64,000 nucleotides of DNA from Phaeosaccion multiseriatum (lineage: Eukaryota; Ochrophyta, other classes): contig OZ218958.1 in the NCBI GenBank assembly GCA_965112735.1, forward strand, positions 2,604,001 through 2,668,000. The letters are read 5' to 3'. Under the pieces are notes generated by a model, which was not told where the DNA came from, did not search any database, and saw nothing but the letters and a program-made list of their open reading frames with translations. This document shows positions 57,214 to 64,000 of the stretch, piece after piece (positions within the stretch are counted from its first letter, which is position 1; every line of letters begins with the position of its first letter). The translations under genes were made by a program, and so were the position numbers.

Positions 57214-59604
57214 TCACTCACTACTATGTACCTGCCTTGCCCCCCCCCCCCTTACCACAGGACTTTGGCGCGAAGCTTTTGGCAGGGGACGTGCAGCCCG
57301 AGGAGGAGATGCTGCCGCAGAAGGAGCAGGGGCAGTTGGTAATACAGGACAAGTCTGAGCAGCAGGACGGTGGTAGCAGCACCACCAGCACTACAAGCAT
57401 CAGCAGCTCCGCCAGCACCACAAGCATCAGCAGCTCCACTAGCACCACAAGCATAAGCAGCTCCGCCAGTACCGGCGAGGAGACGGGCGGGAGGGCAGCA
57501 GCATCAGTCGCAGCAGCAACAACCGCAGCAGTAGGTGATACAGCAGCAGCAGCAGTTGGTGATACAGCAGCAGCAGCAGCAGCAACAACAGTACGAGGAG
57601 GAGATGGAGACTTGGGCTTCCTGCGGACGGGCGACCTTGGCTTCATGTGGCGGGAGGAGCTATTCATCTGCGGCCGTCTCAAAGACCTCATCATCGTCCG
57701 AGGGCGGAACCACTTCCCGCAGGACCTGGAGCGATGCGCGGAGGCGTGTGGTCCTCCTCCGGGCATGCTGCGAGGCGGATGCTCTGCCGCCTTTTCGGTG
57801 TCAGTCTCAAGGGGTACGGGAAAGGTGAGAGGGGTGAAAACCCTGGCCAGGTGCAACTCAACTCATGCACAGCAAGCGAGGGGGGCGCGCCAGGCCCATC
57901 CCTTTCTCTCTCTCTGCCTCTTGACCATTTCACCGGCAGTCCATGCCTGCGCTCACTCGCCTCCCTCGCGTCCTTGCTCCTTGCTTGCTTGCTTGGTTGC
58001 TTGCTTGCTTGCTTACACCTCTTCTCCTTTACCCCCTCCGGTCGGCTACCCATTGAAACCACCGAACAATCGATCAATCGAACGAACGAACGATCGAGTA
58101 GGTCGCCAACGCCGGGGCAGCCGCAGCGGCGGGCGAGAAGCTGGTACTGATCGCGGAGGTGACGGATCCAGACAACCTGGACGGAGCCACTGCTGTGAAG
58201 CTCATTCGCCGAGCTGTGGGCGCCGCCTATGGAGTATCAATCTCGACAGTGCAGCTACTCAAGCCTCGCACGGTGCCCAAGACCACGAGCGGCAAGATCG
58301 CCCGGCAGTGGTGCAAAGGAGCCTTCCTCGGGGGCGGTCTTGATGTCTTGTATCACTGGCACGACGACGCCGCCAACTGTGACGATGACGTGGGGGAGGA
58401 CGGCGAGGGGGTGGGGTCCATCCCAAGTCCAACCAAGGCCTCATCTCAACGACGACGCTCTTTGCAACCACATCGAAACCAGTGGGGCGACGAGAACGAC
58501 AAGGAGAGCGAGAAGGAGGGGGAGGAAGAGGAGGAGGAGGTGGTGCCGCCCAAGACGGAGGACGAGGTGGCGAGCATGAGCGACGGCGAGCTCCTGGCGG
58601 GTATTGTGGAGCAAGTATGCCGCATCCTGCACGCCGATCCGGGAGGTGTCGCGACCGATGCGTGCCTGAGCTCACTAGGTATGGACTCTATGGAGGGCAT
58701 GCAGCTGCTGGCGTTGTTGGAGGGGCGCTTCGGTATCAGGTTGCCCGAGGACCTGATGATGGAGGAAGGCACCACGCTGGAGACGCTCGTGCCGGTCATC
58801 CGCAATGGTGGCAAGGTGGCGGTGCGGTCAGTGGCGGTGGACTGTGCCAAGCTGGCGTTTCTCGAGGCTCGCGACGGGGGGGGGCAGTGGGGGGGGGACA
58901 AGGGCAACTCCTCCTTCTCCTCCTTCGCATCTTGTCCTTCGTCGTCGTCGTCCTCTGTTGGAGAGCAGGCCGAGCTGCGGCGCAAGAGTCGTGTGGCGCA
59001 ATGCTCCACGAAGGGGAACTTCCAAACGGGGCGCTTCATTCGAGGGCAGCTGTCGCACCGCCGGGCGGAGTGGGAGTCGGACGATGGGAGGTGCAAGCGG
59101 CAGCAGAAGGTTGCCGTAAAGATGTTCACGGCCATGGTGGCCGTATCTGGTGGACTGGGGCCACTTCTTGTGGCAGGCGCTGCTGTGGTGCTGCCTCTGA
59201 GCTTCTGGAGCGCCGTGTTGGCGACGACGGTTGTGCTGTTGGTAATCGCGGTGCTTCGGGCCACACAAGCCAGCATGCCCGCGAAAGGTCGCTTCTCTCG
59301 CACACGCCTTGCCCTCATGCGCCACTTTGCCTTTAAGGTGTGTTGGGACGGAGAGCAGGACGGCTCCAAGCCCCATGTGTACCTCATCAGAGGTGCGTCT
59401 TACACCTCCCACGTGCTCTTCGCCTCGGCCATGCCAAGTGTGCTTGGGGTACATGTCCACCCAATTGCACCCGCGGACGGGAGCTGGGCCTTTGCCCTGT
59501 GGAATCCCTTCCTTCGTGCCGTGTGGGGCGCTGTCGGAGGCGGCCTGAGTATACCCGACATGGCTCTACGGCGAGGTCGCTCGGTGGCCCTGGCACTCAG
59601 CAGC

Positions 59605-59638
<34 letters not shown>

Positions 59639-59955
59639 GCAAAGGAGCCACTGCAGTGACGGAGGCAATACGCCTGGCGGCAGCCCATGGAGCGGATCTC
59701 ATCCCCTGTAACGCCTTCCATGCCCGGGGCGCGAGGGAACAACAGCAGCAGCAGCAGCAGCCGCAGCAGGGGGGGGGGGGGGGGGAGAGCGGGTGCGAGT
59801 TGCCCCTCGTGACCGTTGCTTGTGGCAAGGCTCTTCGCCTTCCCCGCACGGCGGCCCTGCCTTTGAGCATGTTGAAGGAGTTTGAGGAGAGCGTTGAAGC
59901 AGCCCTGCGAGAGGTGCTCAGCCAGAACCAGGAGGGCTTTGAGCTGCTCCAGTAG
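51827..59955 (+). CDS. Fatty-acyl-AMP ligase fused to acyl carrier domain and membrane acyltransferase-like tail
   Basis: Activates a fatty acid as acyl-AMP and probably loads it on its own carrier domain. Exons 51827-52514, 52816-53087, 55299-55439, 55780-55867, 56164-56313, 56902-57029, 57261-57824 and 58102-59955 give 1294 aa. Adenylation motifs: YTSGSTSEPKG, THGNLRHN, PQYHDMGLIG, FPTYGLAEHT, RTGDLGFM, GRLKDLIIVRGRNHFPQDLE (FAAL-type) and PKTTSGKIARQ. A Ser/Thr/Ala low-complexity insert occupies about residues 575-650. A carrier domain lies around residues 830-915 with SSLGMDSMEGMQLL; Ser873 is the predicted phosphopantetheine site. From about 1020, two hydrophobic segments precede a soluble part whose GADLIPCNAFHAR resembles the DGAT2/LPLAT family, though no HPHG catalytic motif is visible. 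Long Ser, Gln and Gly runs interrupt this tail. Ligase and carrier secure; tail tentative. Confidence 0.9.
53088..54852 (+). repeat. 1.76-kb (TGAG)n array inside the acyl-AMP ligase gene
   Basis: The largest simple repeat of the window, some 440 tetranucleotide units with scattered TGCG, TGAA, TCGA and TGTG variants. It begins exactly at the splice donor after CTGGTG and fills most of intron 2 (53088-55298, 2211 bp). Each GTGAGT hexamer matches the donor consensus. Confidence 0.97.
56038..56159 (+). repeat. (CA)n microsatellite against an acceptor
   Basis: About 120 bp of CA/CG dinucleotides ending in CGCGCCCACAG, the acceptor of exon 5 of the acyl-AMP ligase gene. Confidence 0.9.
56500..56562 (+). 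repeat. (CCCACA)n repeat in acyl-AMP ligase intron 5
   Basis: About ten CCCACCCACA-type units within intron 5 (56314-56901). Confidence 0.85.
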
Positions 59956-61271
59956 AGCGAGGAGAGTGAGCAGAGAGAGGAGAGTGAGGAGAGTGAGGAA
60001 AGTGAGTAGAGTGAGTAGAGCGAGGAGAGTGAGCAGAGTGAGGAGAGTGAGGAAAGTGAGTAGAGTGAGGAAAGTGAGTAGAGTGAGTAGAGTGAGTAGA
60101 GTGGAGCCAGGAGGGAGGGCCTAGAGCCTATAGGACTGTAGGCTACGGTGATGCGTGAGCGAGTGATACGTGTCGCTTTTGCGCTCGGTAGTGAGTGTAT
60201 AGTATCGCATAAAGAAAGAAAGGAAAGGAGAAGCTGCCGTTACAAAGGCGCACCTTGAGATGAAACTTCGTCGCCCTCTTCCTCTCTCGTATAGCTAATG
60301 GTACCGTCGGGGTCTACGGGCCGAAAGGGGGCGAGGAGCCTCCAAACTAAAATGGAGAATTCTACAAACCAAAGTCTACACAACCTCTCCAGCAGCAACA
60401 TGTTTCCCGGATGGGATGCATGTCCTCGGTGCTCGAAGAATCCGCAGCTTAGCTGCCTCTGTGCCGCCGCAGCGCACTGATCACCGACTGCTCCACTCCA
60501 CCCCACCGCTTCGATCATTCCCCCCTCACCGCTCAACCCCCCTAGCTCCGACATTCGCCACCGAAACCGCCGCACGATGAACCGACTGTGGTACTCCTGC
60601 TGCGGCCAGTGACTGCTTGAGTGCACATCTTTTGCACCCACGGAAAGAAGTACGACGCGTCTTCCAGTACCTCTCTACCGCTGAGCTTGTGCCCCCCCGC
60701 CTGGCAGCGACACTCCTGCCGGCTAGAGTGAACTTGTCTCGTGACTCGTATGTACGCACGGTGCGGGCTCATTATGGTGCGCCAGGCGATTTGTTCTCAG
60801 GGTGGCGGCTCTGCTAAGAAGGCCTGTGCCTCGTGCGTGGGTCGAAGCATCTGGGAAGCTCATGGCTTGGTCGTGCCCGTTGGCGATGAACATGATCCGC
60901 CCCACATGTTGGTGGTCACCAAGCTCGTCGATACCGAGTATGAGCTTCCATCTGTTTGACTCTGGCCCTCAGCTCGGCCTGCAAAATCGGGAAGCATGGC
61001 AGCAAGGGGTTTGACGCTGATAACGGCTGTTACTGGCGTGCTTCGAGCAATCGACGGCCAGACGTCCAGCGCACAAGTCGCTCGCCGTGACGCTATGATT
61101 CTGCATGTGCTGTGCTACTGCTGCTGCTAGTGCGGCTTGTCTCTAGATTGTTTGCACGCCACCTTCGGTAGCAGAGGAAGAAGAGCCGACCGTTACTCAT
61201 GTTCCGCCTTGAGAACCTCTCTCTACCACCAATGCTGCTGTTGCTACTGGTGCTGTTGGTGCTGCTACTTC
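59956..61271. other. 1.3-kb convergent spacer, acyl-AMP ligase / LRR protein
   Basis: Immediately after the ligase stop lies a 150-bp array of GAGTGAGNAGA units (59957-60106). The rest holds no convincing gene. The 60-70 codon frames near 60741-60959 (both strands) have no recognisable domain. Confidence 0.5.
59957..60106 (+). repeat. GAGTGAG/GAGAGTGAG minisatellite after the ligase stop codon
   Basis: Degenerate 10-18-bp units of GAGAGTGAG(C/T)AGA starting two bases after the TAG. The likely location is the 3' UTR. Confidence 0.85.
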
Positions 61272-62651
61272 CTAACTCTTGCTGTTACTACTCCTACTGC
61301 TTCTGCTGGTGCTGCTGGTGCTGCTACTGCTGCTGCTGCCATCCCTACTCCTGCTGCTACTACTGAGGATGAAGGGATTCCCGTCTACGTGCAGCTCCTC
61401 CAGAAGGGGCAGCGCCTGAGCCACGTCCTGGGCAGGCAGACGCCCGATGCCGTTTCCGCTCACCCGCAGCACTCGGAGCTGGGTCAGTGCCTCTATGCCG
61501 TGGGGAAAGTCCGCCAAAGAGTTGCCTGCGGGGGGGCATCCCCGTTGATGATCGAGGGGAGGGTAAAGAGTAGGACAATGCCAGGGGGGCGGGGGAGAGG
61601 AACAAGAGCAAGATGATATGTTATGACAAAGGAACACACACCGTCTTGGTTCGACGGCGCCGGCGCCGAGCCAAACAGAGTACCGGCTTACTGCCTCATC
61701 ACTCGCTTGTACAGAAGAAGCCGCCATACACTGGACTGGCCTGTGTGGTCTCGCAGAGAGCTTCCATCCGGCGGAGCCCAACACCCCCTTCACCGCTCGG
61801 TTCTCGCCCCACCACCCCCCTTCACTGCTGATTTATCGATGGGTGGACGAACTTAGCAGCCAACACAAGCTTCCCCTCCCTCACGTCGCATTCTCTTACT
61901 TACGCACCGCTAATATCGAGCTCCCGCAGGCTCCCGCAGAGGGAGAGCGAGTCCGGTAGCATACTGAGGCTATTGTCGGCCACATCCAGCACCTCCAGCT
62001 CGGAGGAGGAGCGCTCCAGCACCGCAGCCAGGCGACAGATGCATGCCTCCCCCACCTTTTCGCACCACATGTTCCTGCACACAAGGTCGGGGCTGCCGCG
62101 TAAGATGAGGTGCGTGGGACCACCCTGTCCAGCCTGTTTGGAGGCCTCTGCCAGACTACGAGCCACGCGTTGTCTCCGTCGTCCTGAGGTTGTTTCCTCT
62201 GCTGTTGCTGGTGCTGCTACCGGGGCGGCCCCTGCCGGCTCTGTGCCCTCTACCCTTCTGGCAGCCCTCAAAGCGGCTCTTTTCGCCGCTCCTGCCGCCG
62301 TAGCTGAGAAAGGGAAGCAAAGACCCCTCGTTGCGTGCATGGGTCTGGAGAGGGGCCAGTCAAATGGGAGAGGAGAAAGAAGGAAAAAGAAAAAAGAATG
62401 GGAGAGAGGTGCCATCTGTGAGTGATTCCGAGCCACCAACACGTCAAGTTCAATATTCCGTGACCCGAATCCGTGATAAACTTTCTCTCCTTTCCTTTCT
62501 CCTTTCCTTTCTCTACCGTGATGATTGACAGCAGAATGGTGCGCGGGGCGTAATTACACTCTCTCCTCGCCATCTCATAGGGGAACTCATAGCATAGTGG
62601 CTGCAAGCATAAGGATTGCAGGCCAAATTTTTTGCTTGGCTTTGAACCCAT
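61272..62651 (-). CDS. Small leucine-rich-repeat protein
   Basis: Function unknown; LRRs usually bind protein partners. Minus-strand exons proposed: 62651-62558, 62303-61908 and 61525-61272, giving 247 aa. The last two exons are well supported. LRRs read LEVLDVADNSLSMLP, LRELDISGNSLADFP, LRVLRVSGNGIGRLP and LEELHVDGNPFIL, with the third repeat restored exactly across the 61908/61525 junction. The middle exon also holds an Ala/Arg-rich helix (AAKRAALRAARRVEG). The C terminus is a Ser-rich run encoded by CAG/CTG-type triplets. Exon 1 (MGSKPSKKFGLQSL, possible myristoylation) is less certain: the donor AGT|GTAATT is weak, but phase fits. The start lies only 63 bp from the divergent neighbour's start. 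Confidence 0.65.
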
Positions 62652-62714
62652 TGTGCTGTGTGCGCATTCAAGTACCTTGTTGGACTTGAAGAAGGAGGCT
62701 CTTGCTGTGGTGGA
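62652..62714. promoter_or_regulatory. Very short divergent gap, LRR protein / secreted protein
   Basis: Only 63 bp separate the proposed start codons, too little for two separate promoters. Either the 5' UTRs overlap or one of the two starts is wrong. The LRR exon 1 is the weaker prediction. Confidence 0.35.
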
Positions 62715-63596
62715 ATGATGCAATGGAGCTCTTTGATACCCGCTCTCGCAGCAGTTCTTTTTCAGCGGGCCTCCTCAGCGTTCGCGGGGGAGAGATTCAC
62801 GGGAACGTCTTGGGCGATGGTCTATGAAAAGATGGCCCAAAGTCGGCGCGATTTGCAGAGTCTCCCAGAAGAAGAAAGGGACACGACTGACTCATATCCA
62901 ATGCTTGGGTTGGACGATCTTCCAGACTCCTTCCCTCTTGGCTACCCAGACGGCTTGGGCGACTTCGTACTCGATGGTTGGTGGGGGGGCTGCGCGGGTG
63001 CCTCTTTTTCTGGGTGCACTGGAGACTATGTGCCACATGAAGGCTACGCCCTCGACCTTACCGGCCAGACTTGCTACGTGAACCCAGTGAGCGAGAACGT
63101 CCCCGTTCAAGTTCACTGGTTTGGACCTCTGCCGAGATTTAGCAATACGCCATGGGAAAACATAACCTATTTTATGAGCACACTTGTTCCTGAGAATGTG
63201 ACCGACGCTCTTCTTGCAAGTTGTACGGCTGGAGGAGAGTGCTCATGTGAGGCAATCGAGTCCGTGGACGGAGAAGGTGGGCGCGTTTGCGAAAGGATTT
63301 GCACCGCAAGCTGGGGCCCATATTGGGTGGAAAGCGAGTGCATCTCCGAAGGCAGATACAGCTTAAACAACGAGACTTTCTGCTCTTTTGGCGCGAGCCT
63401 CAGCGATATTTCGTCTACAGCCCCGTCGCCTACACCCAATGATACAGCCCCTTCGCCTACACCCCGGACAAGCCCTGCAGGGAATGGCGCCGCCTCGACT
63501 TCTCTGATGGGTTTCCTTCCTTGTAGCCTGGTGCTCCTTACGATGGCCATCACTTCTCGCCCGCTCATCTACGGCGGCTTGAGGCGACGGCGGTGA
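62715..63596 (+). CDS. Predicted secreted or cell-surface glycoprotein, unknown family
   Basis: No family recognised. Single exon, 293 aa from the ATG at 62715; an upstream in-frame ATG at 62658 would put 19 polar residues before the signal peptide and is less likely. The N terminus is a signal peptide (SLIPALAAVLFQRASSAFA). The ectodomain has about 15 Cys and N-glycosylation sequons (NITY, NVTD, NETF, NDTA), with motifs GWWGGCAGASFSGCTGDYVP and PVQVHWFGPLPRF. A Pro/Ser/Thr stalk (APSPTPNDTAPSPTPRTSP) leads to a hydrophobic C-terminal segment (LMGFLPCSLVLLTMAI) and a basic end GGLRRRR, so it is probably a type I membrane anchor, less likely GPI. The SSAFA site also resembles the heterokont plastid motif, so a plastid location remains possible. 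Confidence 0.75.
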   Translation: MMQWSSLIPALAAVLFQRASSAFAGERFTGTSWAMVYEKMAQSRRDLQSLPEEERDTTDSYPMLGLDDLPDSFPLGYPDGLGDFVLDGWWGGCAGASFSGCTGDYVPHEGYALDLTGQTCYVNPVSENVPVQVHWFGPLPRFSNTPWENITYFMSTLVPENVTDALLASCTAGGECSCEAIESVDGEGGRVCERICTASWGPYWVESECISEGRYSLNNETFCSFGASLSDISSTAPSPTPNDTAPSPTPRTSPAGNGAASTSLMGFLPCSLVLLTMAITSRPLIYGGLRRRR

Positions 63597-64000
63597 GGTG
63601 CATGACCCATGGAGGGCTGACGGGCAGCAGCGGGTAGGAGTGGAGGGTGGAGGCAGGGGCGGCGACAAGCAAGAGTATTAGTTGTAGTGTTTTTTTTTTT
63701 TTGCCCCCTCTTCTCTTCTCTCAGCTGCTTTTTCTCCTCCCTAAAGTCTCGGATGTTCATCAGCAGCTCCTTCCTCACGACCTCCCTCTCACCCTCCCAC
63801 TGTTGCGTCTCCCAAGCTCATCCCCAGATAGAACTAGTTGATTGCCCCTGAGAAGAACCCCCCATGCTGATGTTCACAGAGTTGCAAGGTGACATTGTGG
63901 CTGTAGTGCGAGGGCGCCACTCCCACTGTGGGCGGGCTGCTCGGAGGGCTTTATTTATTGTGGGCGGGCTTGGGAGGCAAGATAATAAAAGCTTTATGCA
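63597..64000 (+). other. 3' flank of the secreted protein gene
   Basis: Contains a T run (63690-63703), a GTGGGCGGGCT motif twice (63928 and 63960 regions) and AATAAAAG near 63985, a possible polyadenylation signal for this or the next gene. No further gene begins before the end of the window. Confidence 0.4.

Noticed and set aside
60741-60959. Small open frames on both strands after the acyl-AMP ligase
   Set aside because: 61-72 codons, no domain, no splice partners, strands equally open.
62573-62651. tRNA-like stretch (AGCATAGTGGCTGCAAGCATA)
   Set aside because: No T-loop GTTCGAATC motif and no closing acceptor stem.

Overview
The window is nuclear DNA from a eukaryote. Nearly every gene is split by GT-AG introns, and simple-sequence repeats fill introns and spacers. 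Codon use is GC-rich. The best guess is a stramenopile alga, probably a eustigmatophyte such as Nannochloropsis/Microchloropsis. The reasons are a plastid-type BipA/TypA with a signal peptide followed by an AAF motif (heterokont bipartite targeting), a compact gene-dense layout, and a fungal/animal-type quinolinate phosphoribosyltransferase. The species is inferred, not proven. All exon structures were built by hand from splice signals, reading-frame phase and protein-family conservation.

Layout. (1) 0.2-10.2 kb: importin alpha (+), a TenA-type thiamin salvage enzyme (+), quinolinate phosphoribosyltransferase (-), and an unrecognised 490-aa membrane protein (+). (2) 12.0-18.5 kb: UCH37/UCHL5 deubiquitinase (-) and the tethering subunit VPS53 (+), divergent across a 272-bp spacer. 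(3) 19.2-24.5 kb: plastid TypA/BipA GTPase (+) and secreted RNase T2 (-), convergent. (4) 26.9-46.3 kb: one 22-exon gene (+) encoding a repetitive protein of about 4605 aa. (5) 47.9-51.2 kb: an SH3/proline-rich/Ala-rich protein (-), tail-to-tail with the giant gene. (6) 51.8-60.0 kb: a fatty-acyl-AMP ligase fused to an acyl carrier domain and a membrane-bound acyltransferase-like tail (+). (7) 61.3-63.6 kb: a small leucine-rich-repeat protein (-) and a secreted/cell-surface protein (+), divergent with only 63 bp between start codons.

The most unusual part is regions 4 and 5. All 21 introns I placed in the giant gene are phase 1 and all 20 internal exons are multiples of three. Long exons carrying 39-aa repeats and ending in a glycine-zipper segment alternate with mini-exons, mostly lysine-rich. 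The modules have been copied together with their introns, some nearly identical. The predicted protein starts with a myristoylation-type sequence (MGNESS) and ends in the prenylation box CVIM. The next gene also ends in CVIM. This suggests two neighbouring lipid-anchored scaffold proteins with no family I recognise.

The other genes are mainly housekeeping (nuclear import, thiamin and NAD metabolism, ubiquitin recycling, Golgi retrograde transport, plastid translation) and show no pathway link. No tRNA, rRNA, CRISPR array, transposon with intact coding capacity, or viral gene was seen.
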